A stretch of 64,000 nucleotides of DNA from Herbaspirillum huttiense (GCF_004367745.1 NZ_CP037993.1:4650001-4714000); one strand, 5' to 3'; positions 44,063 to 53,952 are shown, counted from the stretch's first letter. A program made the numbers and translations. Notes: generated by a model not told the origin, from the sequence alone.

Positions 44063-44902
44063 GTGCTGTTCCTTCTCATCGCCGCCTATCTGCTGGTCAC
44101 CGGCTTCGCCATGTGGCTGCTGCTGTTTCCATCCGGCAGAGTGCTGACATTACGCTTCCTGCACGCCCGGCTTGCCGGCCTGCGATCCCGCTGGGAACGC
44201 TGGAACAGAAGAGGCGATGAGGTGATTGCAGGGACCACATCCAGCGTCCGGAGTTCCCTGACAGCGAGTGTCGACTACGTGCGCAATAATTACGTAATTG
44301 TGTCAACGATTGCTGTCTTGCTGATTGGTCCAGCCATCGTTGCATTTCTATTAAGCGGCAAATCGATGCTGCAGGGTTTTGACGACACCCAGCGCGTAAC
44401 CAATTCTCAAATCGCGGAACTTTTAAAAGGTGAGCAACTCGTACCACCGCCGCCCTTGCCGCCGGACATGTTTACCACTGCTGAGGTGATCCAGGTCCGT
44501 CCGATGCTGGTCAACGCCAGCCGCAACTGGCAACTGCTCAATCCTGAATACGCCCAACGCCTGCTCCTGGTCTTCAAGATCATGAAGGAAAAGCATGGTT
44601 ACGAGATGGCGCTCATCGAGGGTTATCGCAGTCCGGAGCGCCAGACCATGCTGGCGGGGATGGGCAGCAACGTCACCAATGCAGCCGCGTTCCAGAGTTA
44701 TCACCAGTACGGCCTGGCCGGCGACTGCGCCTTTGTGCGCAATGGCAAGCTGGTGATCAGCGAAAAGGATCCATGGGCCATGGAAGGCTATCGCCTCTAT
44801 GGCGAGGTCGCCGAGTCGGTGGGTCTGACCTGGGGCGGCCGCTGGAAGCTGATGGATTTCGGCCACACCGAATACCGCATGCCGGGCGTGATGAAGAAAT
44901 AG
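44063..44902 (+). CDS. Membrane-anchored M15-family peptidoglycan peptidase (T6SS-associated)
   Basis: 279 residues from GTG 44063, which follows AGGGG at good spacing; GTG 44003 would add 20 residues without a ribosome site. It has two membrane segments, at the extreme N-terminus and near residues 76-98, separated by a strongly basic stretch that should be cytoplasmic, which leaves the C-terminal domain in the periplasm. That domain is M15-like: EGYRSPERQ, SYHQYGLAGDCAF (metal-binding His and Asp) and FGHTEY (His). It probably cuts peptidoglycan peptides to let the T6SS span the wall, a role described for TagX-type enzymes. Confidence 0.8.
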   Translation: MLFLLIAAYLLVTGFAMWLLLFPSGRVLTLRFLHARLAGLRSRWERWNRRGDEVIAGTTSSVRSSLTASVDYVRNNYVIVSTIAVLLIGPAIVAFLLSGKSMLQGFDDTQRVTNSQIAELLKGEQLVPPPPLPPDMFTTAEVIQVRPMLVNASRNWQLLNPEYAQRLLLVFKIMKEKHGYEMALIEGYRSPERQTMLAGMGSNVTNAAAFQSYHQYGLAGDCAFVRNGKLVISEKDPWAMEGYRLYGEVAESVGLTWGGRWKLMDFGHTEYRMPGVMKK

Positions 44903-44970
44903 AGCTGGACGCGGCCCTGTACGTCGCCGTCCGACGAAAGACAGATCGTAGAAATACAAGGGGATACACC

Positions 44971-45228
44971 ATGAGCAAGCCGATCATCGTCCTTGGAGAC
45001 AAGACCTCGCACGGTGGCAGCGTCATCGAAGGTTCCGGCCAGACCCTGGTCGGCAACAAGCTGGTGGCGCGCATCGGCGACAAGGTCAGTTGTCCCCGCC
45101 ATGGCACCACCACCATCGTCAGCGGCGATCCCACCATGGTGGTGGATGGCGCACCGGTGGCGCGCGACGGCGACAAGACCGCGTGCGGCGCGGTGCTCAT
45201 TGCCGGCCAGGCCACCACGACACTCTGA
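44971..45228 (+). CDS. PAAR-domain spike-tip protein
   Basis: 85 residues from ATG 44971 with AAGGGGA upstream. It is a minimal PAAR protein (SKPIIVLGDKTSHGGSVIEG, then DKVSCPRHGTTTIVSG and KTACGAVLIAGQATT) with the His and Cys residues that bind a metal at the cone tip. It has no toxin extension, so it caps VgrG and leaves effector loading to VgrG tails or adaptors. It lies between the M15 peptidase and the tssM-upstream gene on the same strand. Confidence 0.92.
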   Translation: MSKPIIVLGDKTSHGGSVIEGSGQTLVGNKLVARIGDKVSCPRHGTTTIVSGDPTMVVDGAPVARDGDKTACGAVLIAGQATTTL

Positions 45229-45295
45229 GCGACACCACCCATCACGACAGGGGCAGGGCTTACTACAACAAAAAGAATCCGGAAAGCGAACGCTG

Positions 45296-46843
45296 ATGAG
45301 CACATGGATAAAGCGGGGTCTGTTGACCGTCGCAGTCTTCTTGGTCACCTGGGTGATGTTCATCACCTATTGGTCCGGTGCCAACCACATGCCGGATGGC
45401 GGTGACGTCATTCTCTATCTGCTGGTGCTGCCGGCCGTCTTCCTTTTGCTGGTATGGGGCATTGCCAAGGGCAGAAGCGCCATGGCCGCAGCCGCTGCTG
45501 CCAAGGCCACCGCTGCAGCCGCCGCACCGCCCCCGGCAGCAGCCGCGACCGAACCCGGCCATTCCCCCGAACGCAAATGGACCCTGGCCATCGTGGCCAC
45601 CGCCCTGCGCTCGCCCTTCGGCGCGGATGCCGCCGGCCTGCTCGAACAGATCAAGTCACAATCGGTGCGCCTGCCCCTGGATGGCGAATTGGTGAACGAT
45701 CAGGGCATGCCCATACTCGCCGGGCGCATTTCCGATGTTCAAGGTGAAGAAACACGCGAAATCTACCAGGCCTGGCAGCAGCAGCATTTCCCCGAGCAGG
45801 CGCTGACACCACAGGACAATGCACACTGGCGCAGCCTGGCGCTGGCCGCAGACATCGCCCGGGAGCTGGGAGATCGGCTGCAGTGGCATCCCCTGCTGGA
45901 AGAATATCAAGACGCGCCGCGCCATCGCCAGGAGGAAGTCGGCTTGCCGCATCTGCATCTGCTGGTGCTGCTGCCCACCACCTGGAGCAGCGAGCAACGC
46001 ATGCAGGCCGCCCGCTGGCTGGGTGAACAAGTCTGCCAGCAAGGCTGGCCACCGGAAAAGCTCAACGTCCTGCCGGCCGCCGCCGGTGAAAATGCGCATC
46101 CCCTGCTACATCTGGACCGTCTTGTGGCGACCAGCCGCGATCCGCGTACGCAGCAGCCCTCCCCTTACCTTGCCTCGTCCTACCTCGCCATGGTCATTGC
46201 GGCCCAGTCCAATCTGGATCCGGAGATCGTGCAAGCGTGGCAGCAGGACAAGCAATTGCTGCAAGGCGCACAGAGCATCGGCAAATCCCCGGCAGAAGCT
46301 GCAGCCGGACTGATCCTGGCCGATACCACCCAGGCACTGGCCATGGGTACTGCTGATCCGGTACTGCTGCACCGGGCCAGCCTGGGCCGTCACGAACAGT
46401 CCGTCGACCAGGCACGCCGCGTACCGGGCGACCTGCTGATCCAGCTGGCGCAGGGCGCGCTGCGCGATGCGGCGATCGTGCCCGATCAACTCGCGCTGCT
46501 GGTCAGTGATGGCGATTACCGAGCCAGCCGCACCGATGAAATCATGAAGCTGGGCTACGCCGTGCTGCCCGAACTCGACCTCGGCAGCCAGTGCGTGAAG
46601 CTGGGTGCCAGCTGCGGTTCGGCTGGCCTGGCCACGGCGCTGTCGGCACTGGTGCTGGCGCACGCCGCCACCGACGACAGCGATCAGCCCAGCCTGTGCG
46701 TCTGCAACGAGGACGCACATCAGCGCGCCGTAGTCGCCCTCAGCCGCGCGCCCGCGATTGCGGCGGCGCCGGCCCCCGTTTCCGATTCAGCTGCATCCAC
46801 CGCAACCCCGGCATCTCCCGTCACTGCTTCAGCGACCGTATAA
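45296..46843 (+). CDS. T6SS-linked membrane protein with degenerate ketosynthase/thiolase-like domain
   Basis: 515 residues from ATG 45296. Two membrane segments (about 7-27 and 38-56) and an Ala-rich linker are followed by a large soluble domain. Several blocks in the second half look like a beta-ketoacyl synthase: SPAEAAAGLILADTTQA near residue 332 resembles the Pro-Gly-Glu-Gly-Ala-Ala-Ala strand, VSDGDYRASRTDEIMK resembles the Asp-Gly-x-x-x-Arg-x-x-Glu block, and KLGASCGSAGLATALSALVLA resembles the Gly-x-x-Gly-Ala-Ala-x-Gly helix. I see no usual active-site Cys, so enzyme activity is doubtful. It stands 29 bp upstream of tssM and is likely cotranscribed. Confidence 0.6.
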   Translation: MSTWIKRGLLTVAVFLVTWVMFITYWSGANHMPDGGDVILYLLVLPAVFLLLVWGIAKGRSAMAAAAAAKATAAAAAPPPAAAATEPGHSPERKWTLAIVATALRSPFGADAAGLLEQIKSQSVRLPLDGELVNDQGMPILAGRISDVQGEETREIYQAWQQQHFPEQALTPQDNAHWRSLALAADIARELGDRLQWHPLLEEYQDAPRHRQEEVGLPHLHLLVLLPTTWSSEQRMQAARWLGEQVCQQGWPPEKLNVLPAAAGENAHPLLHLDRLVATSRDPRTQQPSPYLASSYLAMVIAAQSNLDPEIVQAWQQDKQLLQGAQSIGKSPAEAAAGLILADTTQALAMGTADPVLLHRASLGRHEQSVDQARRVPGDLLIQLAQGALRDAAIVPDQLALLVSDGDYRASRTDEIMKLGYAVLPELDLGSQCVKLGASCGSAGLATALSALVLAHAATDDSDQPSLCVCNEDAHQRAVVALSRAPAIAAAPAPVSDSAASTATPASPVTASATV

Positions 46844-46872
46844 CAAGAACTCCACACCAAAGCGCTCACATC

Positions 46873-49800
46873 ATGCAACGACTCTGGCACATCCTCAGCG
46901 ACACGCGCGTCCTCATCCTCCTCGGCTTCGCCGCCCTGGCGGCCTTCCTCTTCATCGGTGCCGACCAGCTCGAAGTGGCCCTGATCTGGGCGGCAGCCCT
47001 GCTCGGCCTGCTGTTGCTGGTCTGGCTGGGGTTCTGGCTCTACAAGCGCTGGAAAGTCCGGCGCGCCGCCGGCAAGCTGGAAAACGTGCTGGAACAACAA
47101 GCCTCGCAAGCCGCCCCCGCCAGCAGCGACGGCGCGCGGCGTGATGACGTGAATGCGCTGCGCCAGCGCATGCTGGACGCGATCAACACCATCAAGACGT
47201 CCAAGCTGGGACAGAAATCCGGTGCCGCCGCACTGTATGAATTGCCCTGGTACATGGTCATCGGCAACCCGGCGGCCGGCAAGAGTACCGCCATCGCCAA
47301 CTCCGGCCTGCAGTTCCCCTTTGCGGACAAGGGCGGCAAGATCGTCCATGGGGTGGGGGGTACACGCAATTGTGACTGGTTCTTCACCACCGACGGCATC
47401 CTGCTCGATACTGCCGGGCGATACTCGGTGTACGAAGAAGACCGAAATGAATGGTTCAGCTTCCTCGGCCTGCTCAAGCGCTATCGCAAGCAGGCACCGA
47501 TCAACGGCATCATCATTGCGGTGAGCATCGCAGAGCTGACCGGCAACCGTCCGGAATTCGCCATCAACCTGGCCAAGAACCTGCGCCAGCGCGTGCAGGA
47601 GCTGACCGAGAAGCTGGAAGTGTTTGCGCCGGTCTATGTGGTCTTCACCAAGGCCGACCTGATCACCGGCTTCAACGAATTCTTCCTCGACACCGAACGC
47701 GGCGAACGCGATCGCGTCTGGGGCGCGACGCTCGCCTATGACCGCAAGCGCAGCGGACAGGAGGTCAGCAGCTTCTTTGACGAGCGCTTCGACGAGCTCT
47801 ATGCCGGCCTCAAGGAAATGAGCCTGGCCAACATGTCCGTCAAGCGCGGCGAAAACCTGGCACCGGGCGTACTGACCTTCCCGCTGGAGTTCTCGTCCAT
47901 CAAGGGTGTGCTGCGTTCCTTCGTGACCACGCTGTTCGAGGAGAATCCCTTCCAGTTCAAGCCGGTCTTCCGCGGCTTTTACTTCACCAGCGCGCTGCAG
48001 GAAGGCGCGACCGTCAGCGCCTCTTCGCAACGCATCGCCGATCGCTTCGGCCTGACCCTCGAACACAAGCCGCAGCGCGAGATCTTCTCCCAGCACGGTT
48101 TCTTCCTGCACAACCTGTTCAAGCAGGTGATCTTCGCGGACAAGCAGCTGGTGGCGCAGTACACCAGCCGCAACAAGATCCGCATGCGCTACGTCACCTT
48201 CTTCGCGGCGGTGACCGTATTGGGGGCATTGCTGGGCGGCTGGAGCTGGTCCTACATGGGCAATCGCCAGCTGGTGGCCAATGTGCAGGCCGACATGGAC
48301 AAGGCCGTCAAGCTGCAGGAAAAGCGCCTGGACCTGCAATCGCGCTTCGAAGCGCTGGAGATCCTGCAGGATCGCATCGAGCAGCTGGATCGCTATCGTT
48401 CCAGCCGCCCGATCTCGGTCGGCCTGGGGCTGTACCAGGGCGATCTGCTGGAGCGCAAGCTGCGTGAGGAATACTTTGCCGGCATCAAGGAAATCATGTT
48501 GAAGCCGGTGTCCTCCAACATCGAAACCTACCTGATGGAAGTCAACGCCAATTCCGGCAAGCTGGAACCGATGGCCAAGCCGCCACAAGCCGGAGGCGTG
48601 ACGACGGTGGCCGACAATGCGGCCCAGGCGGCCAATGCCCTGCGCACCTACAAGGACAGCTCGGCCACCAGCGTGGAAGATGCCTACAACGCGCTCAAGA
48701 CCTACCTGATGCTGTCTGACAAGTCGCGTGCCGAATCCAGCCATCTGAGCGACCAGATCACCCGCTTCTGGCGCGGCTGGCTGGAGACCAACCGCGGCAC
48801 CATGCCGCGCGAGCAGATGATCCGCAGCGCCGAACGCCTGATCAGCTTCTCGCTGGAGCAGATCAATGATCCGTCCTGGCCGACCGTGGAAAGCAAGCTG
48901 ACCCTGGTCGACCAGACCCGAGAGAACCTGCGCCGCGTGGTGCGTGGCATGCCGGCGCGTGAACGCGTGTATGCCGATGTGAAGGCACGCGCCGCCACCC
49001 GCTTCGCTTCCATGACCGTGGCCCGCATCGTCGGCGACAAGGACAAGGAACTGGTCATGGGCAGCTACGCCATCCCCGGCACCTTCACCCGCGATGCATG
49101 GGAGAAGTTCGTGCAGGATGCCTTCAAGGAAGCGGCCAACAAGGAACTGCAGAGCGCCGACTGGGTGCTCAAAACCTCCACCAAGGATGACCTGACGCTG
49201 GAAGGCAGTCCCGAGCAGATCCAGAAGGCGCTGGTGTCGCAGTACAAGACCGAATATGCACGCGAGTGGCAGAAATTCCTGCAGGGCGTGAGCATCGTCG
49301 AACTGCGCAACCTGGACGACGCCACCAATGCCATGAACCGTCTGGGCGACCCGCTGACCTCGCCGCTCAACAAGGTGATCAACACCGTCTACGACGAAAC
49401 CTCGTGGGATAACCCGTCCCTGGTCGATGCCGGTCTGGCCAACGCCAGCAAGGGCTTCATGGGCTGGTTCAAGGAAACCATCCTGCGCCGCTCGCCGGCC
49501 CCGGTACCGACCCAGCTCAATACCGACGGCAGCACCGCCATCCCGATGGGACCGGTGGGGCGCGAATTCGCCGGCGTGGCACGCCTGGTGGTGAGCAAGG
49601 ACAAGGGCAATTCGCTCATGCGCGGCTACATGGAGAATCTCTCCAAGCTGCGTACCCGCCTGAACACCATCAAGAACCAGGGCGACACCGGCCCCGGTGC
49701 CAAGCAGCTGATGCAGCAGACGCTGGAAGGCAATGGCTCGGAACTGTCGGACTCGCTCAAGTTCGTCGATGAAGAGATGCTGCCCGGCCTGAACGACCAG

Positions 49801-50736
49801 CAGAAGACCACGCTGCGCCCGTTGCTGGTCCGTCCGCTGGTGCAGGGCTTCAATGCACTGGTGCGTCCGACCGAAGGCGAAGTCAACAAGATCTGGCGTG
49901 CTCAGGTGTACGAACCGTTCCAGAACAACCTGGCCGCCAAGTATCCGTTCTCGCCCAATTCCAAGATCGAAGCCAACAGCGGCGAGATCGGAACGGTGTT
50001 TGGCGAGAACGGTGCGATCTCCAAGTTCGTGACCACGGCCATGGGTCCGCTGGTGGTGCGCCGGGGCGATACGCTGTCGCCGCGCAAGTGGGCCGACATG
50101 GGCATCACCCTGTCGCCGGCCATCACCACCAGCTTCGCCGACTGGATCAGCGCCCCGGGCGGTGCTGGTGCGGGTGGCGGTGCTGCAGAAGCGCAGACGG
50201 TTTTCCAGATCCAGCCCCAGCCGGCACCGGGCGCTCTGGAATACACCATCGAGATCGATGGCCAGCAACTGCGCTACCGCAACACCCAGGCGCAGTGGAC
50301 CAACTTCGTGTGGCCCAATCCGCAAGGCGCTCCGGGTGCCAAGGTGACGGCCGTGACCTATGACGGCCGCACGGTGGAAGTGGCCAACCAGCCCGGACGC
50401 TTCGGCCTGGAACGCCTGATCAACACGGCCCAGCGCAAGCGCAAGGACAATGGTGCCTTCGAGCTGTCGTGGACCAATGACGGCGTGACGGTGGTGGTGA
50501 ACCTCAAGATCATCAGCAGCGCCGAAGTCTCCGGCAACAGCAACGGTGCCGCCCGCGGCACGGCCGCTCTGCGTGGCCTGAAACTACCGGAAACCATCGC
50601 TGGCGGCGCACCGGAAGCGCCGACGCCTGCCCCGGCGCAGGTCCCGACGCCAGCGCCGGCCACTGCGCCCGCTGGCGCTCCGGCAGCGCAAGTGCAATCG
50701 CAAACTCAATCCATGACTACAGGGGCTAAGCAATGA
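46873..50736 (+). CDS. tssM: T6SS inner-membrane protein TssM (IcmF family)
   Basis: 1287 residues from ATG 46873; the frame is open earlier only through the neighbouring gene. Membrane segments near residues 13-30 and 36-57 and a third near 440-460 enclose a cytoplasmic NTPase domain with Walker A GNPAAGKST (131-139) and a DTAG at 179-182. The periplasmic part is long and ends in a beta-rich domain and an Ala/Pro tail. TssM builds the membrane complex of the T6SS with TssL and TssJ, which are not in this window. Its stop overlaps tagF (ATGA). Confidence 0.95.
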   Translation: MQRLWHILSDTRVLILLGFAALAAFLFIGADQLEVALIWAAALLGLLLLVWLGFWLYKRWKVRRAAGKLENVLEQQASQAAPASSDGARRDDVNALRQRMLDAINTIKTSKLGQKSGAAALYELPWYMVIGNPAAGKSTAIANSGLQFPFADKGGKIVHGVGGTRNCDWFFTTDGILLDTAGRYSVYEEDRNEWFSFLGLLKRYRKQAPINGIIIAVSIAELTGNRPEFAINLAKNLRQRVQELTEKLEVFAPVYVVFTKADLITGFNEFFLDTERGERDRVWGATLAYDRKRSGQEVSSFFDERFDELYAGLKEMSLANMSVKRGENLAPGVLTFPLEFSSIKGVLRSFVTTLFEENPFQFKPVFRGFYFTSALQEGATVSASSQRIADRFGLTLEHKPQREIFSQHGFFLHNLFKQVIFADKQLVAQYTSRNKIRMRYVTFFAAVTVLGALLGGWSWSYMGNRQLVANVQADMDKAVKLQEKRLDLQSRFEALEILQDRIEQLDRYRSSRPISVGLGLYQGDLLERKLREEYFAGIKEIMLKPVSSNIETYLMEVNANSGKLEPMAKPPQAGGVTTVADNAAQAANALRTYKDSSATSVEDAYNALKTYLMLSDKSRAESSHLSDQITRFWRGWLETNRGTMPREQMIRSAERLISFSLEQINDPSWPTVESKLTLVDQTRENLRRVVRGMPARERVYADVKARAATRFASMTVARIVGDKDKELVMGSYAIPGTFTRDAWEKFVQDAFKEAANKELQSADWVLKTSTKDDLTLEGSPEQIQKALVSQYKTEYAREWQKFLQGVSIVELRNLDDATNAMNRLGDPLTSPLNKVINTVYDETSWDNPSLVDAGLANASKGFMGWFKETILRRSPAPVPTQLNTDGSTAIPMGPVGREFAGVARLVVSKDKGNSLMRGYMENLSKLRTRLNTIKNQGDTGPGAKQLMQQTLEGNGSELSDSLKFVDEEMLPGLNDQQKTTLRPLLVRPLVQGFNALVRPTEGEVNKIWRAQVYEPFQNNLAAKYPFSPNSKIEANSGEIGTVFGENGAISKFVTTAMGPLVVRRGDTLSPRKWADMGITLSPAITTSFADWISAPGGAGAGGGAAEAQTVFQIQPQPAPGALEYTIEIDGQQLRYRNTQAQWTNFVWPNPQGAPGAKVTAVTYDGRTVEVANQPGRFGLERLINTAQRKRKDNGAFELSWTNDGVTVVVNLKIISSAEVSGNSNGAARGTAALRGLKLPETIAGGAPEAPTPAPAQVPTPAPATAPAGAPAAQVQSQTQSMTTGAKQ

Positions 50737-51719
50737 GTGCAACCGGCACCCCCATCAAGATCGGCTATTTCGGCAAGATTCCGGCGCGCGGGGATTTCAT
50801 CAAGGCCACTGACAACGCCGCTCTGATCACGCTGCTGGACAACTGGCTGGCGCAGACCATGGAGCTGCTGTCGCGCGATGCGCGCTGGAAGATCATCTAC
50901 GACGGCGTCAAGCCGCTGCACTTCGTGGTCATGGGACCACGCAGCCGCCGTGCCGTGGCGGGCCACCTGCGTGCCAGCGGCGACCAGTCGCAGCGCCGCT
51001 TCCCGTTCATTTCGATGAGCGCCTTCGATATCGAGGATCCGGTCGCTTTCGTCAGCAACAGTCCGCTGATCCTCTCGCGTCTCTGGTCGCGGCTGGAATC
51101 GCTCACGCAAAGCGTACTGACCGCACCCGATCCGGCCCAGCCGCTGCAGACCCTGGCCTCGACCACGCTGGAACTGGACATCAACAGCGCCGGCTACACA
51201 GCGGCCTTTGCCGACTTCCTGGATCTGCAGACCACGGGCTCGCTGCAACAGATGCTGGCCGAGGCCGGCTTCACCGGCAATCTGCGCCAGTTGTTGCTGG
51301 CGCTGGGGCTGCTGCTGCAGCCGGTCATGGCCAGCACCTCCAGTCGTCTGGACAAGAACCTGATCCTGCCGCTGCCGCGCGACCCGATGTATCGCAGCCT
51401 GGTGGCCAGTTTCTGGATGCACCTGATCACGCCCTTCCTCACCCGGGCCGATTTCGAGCTGGCGCTGTTCCTGACGCGGCTGGATGATCAGCCGACCATG
51501 TTCCTCGGCTTTTCGGGCGCTTCGCCGCGCACCTTGCATTCGGTGATGGACATCCAGGCCGGTGCCGAGCACAACATCCCCTTCGACGATGCCGACTGGG
51601 TGGAAGAACATGTGGGCAGCGACTACGGCATCCAGAAACTGTCCAGCTACCTGGCCCATCCCGACCTCTCGCTGACCTCGGCCCTGGCCTCATTCCGCGA
51701 AGCTTTCATCGGAGCCTGA
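50733..51719 (+). CDS. tagF: T6SS accessory protein TagF
   Basis: 328 residues. The N-terminus (IKIGYFGKIPARGDFIKA, then QSQRRFPFISMS) is the TagF / BMA_A0400-type domain, which in Pseudomonas restrains T6SS assembly after translation. The C-terminal half has further conserved Ser-Gly-Ala-rich segments. It is translationally coupled to tssM by a 4-bp overlap and followed after 3 bp by the OmpA gene. Confidence 0.9.
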   Translation: MSATGTPIKIGYFGKIPARGDFIKATDNAALITLLDNWLAQTMELLSRDARWKIIYDGVKPLHFVVMGPRSRRAVAGHLRASGDQSQRRFPFISMSAFDIEDPVAFVSNSPLILSRLWSRLESLTQSVLTAPDPAQPLQTLASTTLELDINSAGYTAAFADFLDLQTTGSLQQMLAEAGFTGNLRQLLLALGLLLQPVMASTSSRLDKNLILPLPRDPMYRSLVASFWMHLITPFLTRADFELALFLTRLDDQPTMFLGFSGASPRTLHSVMDIQAGAEHNIPFDDADWVEEHVGSDYGIQKLSSYLAHPDLSLTSALASFREAFIGA

Positions 51720-51722
51720 ATC

Positions 51723-52529
51723 TTGAAGACGAACATTCTTTCCCAAACCCGCCGGCTGGCACTGTTGAGCGCGGCCTGGCTCGCCTGCTCAGTCGTTCAT
51801 GCACAGAACGTTGCGCCGCCGGTCGCCACGCCTGCACCGGGCCAGGTACTGGTGACCGGCACCGTCCCCGATGAAGCCAGCAAGGCGGCCGCGCTGGCGC
51901 GCCTGCGCGAAGTCTATGGCGCTGACCGCGTGGTGGATCAGATTGCGGTCGGCCAGGTGGTGCTGCCGGCCAACTGGAACAATCACGTGCAGAAGCTGAT
52001 TTCGCCCAACCTCAAGGCAGTCAGCCGTGGACAGTTGAAGATCGATGGCACCAGCGTCAGCATTTCGGGCGAAGTGTCCAATGAGGCGCAGCGTCAGCAG
52101 ATCGCCAGCGACATGGCCAGCAGCCTCAATTCTTCCTATACCGTGAACAATGGCTTGCGGGTTTCCACTTCGGAACAGGGTCTGCTGGACAACGCCCTGG
52201 CCAACCGGGTGGTGGCCTTCGAAAGCGGACAGGCCACCCTGACGCCCGAAGGCAAACGCATCCTCGATGAGATCGCTGCGACCATGCTCAAGCTCAAGGG
52301 CCGGCACGTGGAAATCATCGGCAACACCGACAATGAAGGCCTGCGCGCCAGCAACATCTCGCTGTCGCTGGCCCGGGCTGATGCGGTCAAGGCCTACCTG
52401 AGTGCCAAGGGGGTCGATGAAAGTCTGCTGACGACCTCGGGCCAGGGTCCGGATCGTCCGGTCGCTTCCAACAATACGGCTGAAGGGCGTGCCAAGAATC
52501 GACGGATCGAATTCCGTATTGCCAAGTAA
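51723..52529 (+). CDS. OmpA-family protein with N-terminal BON-like region, T6SS-associated
   Basis: 268 residues from TTG 51723, with GGAG eight bases upstream. A signal peptide ends VHA-QNVAPP. Residues about 40-150 have BON-like repeats (VLVTGTVPDEASKAAALARL, VSISGEVSNEAQRQQI). The C-terminus is an OmpA peptidoglycan-binding domain (FESGQATLTPEG, IIGNTDNEG, NRRIEFRI). It probably anchors the T6SS membrane complex to peptidoglycan in place of a TagL/TssL extension. Last gene of the tssM transcript. Confidence 0.87.
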   Translation: MKTNILSQTRRLALLSAAWLACSVVHAQNVAPPVATPAPGQVLVTGTVPDEASKAAALARLREVYGADRVVDQIAVGQVVLPANWNNHVQKLISPNLKAVSRGQLKIDGTSVSISGEVSNEAQRQQIASDMASSLNSSYTVNNGLRVSTSEQGLLDNALANRVVAFESGQATLTPEGKRILDEIAATMLKLKGRHVEIIGNTDNEGLRASNISLSLARADAVKAYLSAKGVDESLLTTSGQGPDRPVASNNTAEGRAKNRRIEFRIAK

Positions 52530-52560
52530 GACAAGACGCAGGCGAATCTCGCCCGGCATG

Positions 52561-52596
52561 AAAAAAAGGAACCGCTTGTTTTGCGGTTCCTTTTTT
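52561..52596. terminator. Bidirectional terminator between ompA-like and tssA genes
   Basis: GGAACCGC (52568-52575) pairs with GCGGTTCC (52583-52590). Seven A precede and six T follow, so it works on both strands for the two convergent transcripts. Confidence 0.92.
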
Positions 52597-52621
52597 CTTT
52601 GGGCGCGTCGCCAGGCGATGT

Positions 52622-53749
52622 TCAGTCCTGTGGCGGCGGTTGCAATCCCAGCAGTTCTTCGACGTGGGACAGTGCGGCGTTGTCCTTGATGACGGTTTTG
52701 AGCCAGGCGTGCAAGGGCATCTCACCCCATTGTGCGGCCTTGTCGGCCAGGTGCGCGACCGGGCTGTGGGGCTCGGTGCGGCGGAAGAACTCTGCCACGG
52801 CGCGCAGTTGGGCAATGGCTTCGGCACGCGTGCGGATCGGTCCCTGATGCTGGACCAGCGCTGCAACAGGGCTGCCTTGCTCACTCAATTGCGCGGCCAC
52901 TGCAGCCGTATTTTCATCGGCCACGGCGATCTCTGCAGGAGCTACCGAACGCAGGCCGGTATCGGCTGCGAAGCGGGCGATGGTGTCGTGCACCAGGGTG
53001 ATCGCCTCGCGGGCGGAGGAGAAGCCGGGACCATCGACACCGAGGCGCTGATCCACGGATTTTTCCAGTTGTTCCAGGCATTGCAGGCAGTACTGGGTAT
53101 CGGCCAGCATGGCTTCATAGAAGGCATGTGAGCTGCGCTTGCGAGCCGATTCCATGACGGCCAGCTTGACGCCCTCTTCCGGCTGGCCGCCTTCGTTGGC
53201 GATCCGTTCAGCATTGGCCGCGCGGGTGCGGGCGGCGTCGAAGTCGAGCAGGGAGAAGGCGCTGCCGCGGCCTTCAGTCAGGGGGATTTCGCGCGACATC
53301 TGCACCGAGCGCGACAGCAGCCAGGTCAGGTTACCGACACGGCGGTCGTGGTCGCCGTCTTCCGACAGCGGATAGAGATGATCCCAGAACTGGTCAAACA
53401 GCCCGGCCACGAGCAGGAACCCATCCCCCAGACCGCGCAGGCCGCGCGTCTTGCAGGCGGCTTCGCTGTACCAGACGGCCAGGCGCAGGTCCTTGCTGCG
53501 GGTTTCGATGAGCTGGGCGCAGCGCTGCTCGACGAAGATCCAGTCGGCTTCCTTGATGTCGGTGACCCATTCGCCCTGGTCCAGGGTCGGATCATCGAAG
53601 CGGCGTGCCTCGGCAATGGCGTCCAGGTCGGCGGTGAAGGAGAGGTCTTCGCCGCCGGGATGGTTGTCATTGATGGGCTTGAGCAGCGGGTCGACGGCAG
53701 AGGTGGGTGGCTTGACGCCGAGCAAGGATTTCAGGGTGGGCAGTTTCAT
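52622..53749 (-). CDS. tssA: T6SS baseplate/sheath-assembly protein TssA
   Basis: 375 residues. The N-terminal ImpA domain is clear (NHPGGEDLSFTADLDAI, then DWIFVEQRCAQLIETRSKDL and AVWYSEAACKTRGLRGL). The C-terminal part is helical and ends QWGEMPLHAWLKTVIKD, as in the short TssA class. It organises baseplate and sheath growth. It is convergent with the tssM transcript and separated from it by a strong terminator. Confidence 0.92.
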   Translation of the reverse strand: MKLPTLKSLLGVKPPTSAVDPLLKPINDNHPGGEDLSFTADLDAIAEARRFDDPTLDQGEWVTDIKEADWIFVEQRCAQLIETRSKDLRLAVWYSEAACKTRGLRGLGDGFLLVAGLFDQFWDHLYPLSEDGDHDRRVGNLTWLLSRSVQMSREIPLTEGRGSAFSLLDFDAARTRAANAERIANEGGQPEEGVKLAVMESARKRSSHAFYEAMLADTQYCLQCLEQLEKSVDQRLGVDGPGFSSAREAITLVHDTIARFAADTGLRSVAPAEIAVADENTAAVAAQLSEQGSPVAALVQHQGPIRTRAEAIAQLRAVAEFFRRTEPHSPVAHLADKAAQWGEMPLHAWLKTVIKDNAALSHVEELLGLQPPPQD

Positions 53750-53952
53750 GGTCGATGCGATCCCGATCAGTTATTTTCTTGTCATGATGATCCCCGTTGT
53801 TTCAGCATGCGCGTGCTGGAAGTGACGGGCCTTGGAGGGGGTTGGACAAGGGTTGGGGGCGGGTGTTCGCGGGGACGAGGCAATAAACGAAAAATTGTGC
53901 GGGACGATGAGCAGAGAGAGACAATCTCAAATGCTCCTGCCCCCCATGCTGA

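Noticed and set aside
46720-50325. 1201-residue open frame antisense to tssM
   Set aside because: It mirrors tssM codon by codon in GC-rich DNA, has no family similarity, and the tssM frame shows clear domains.
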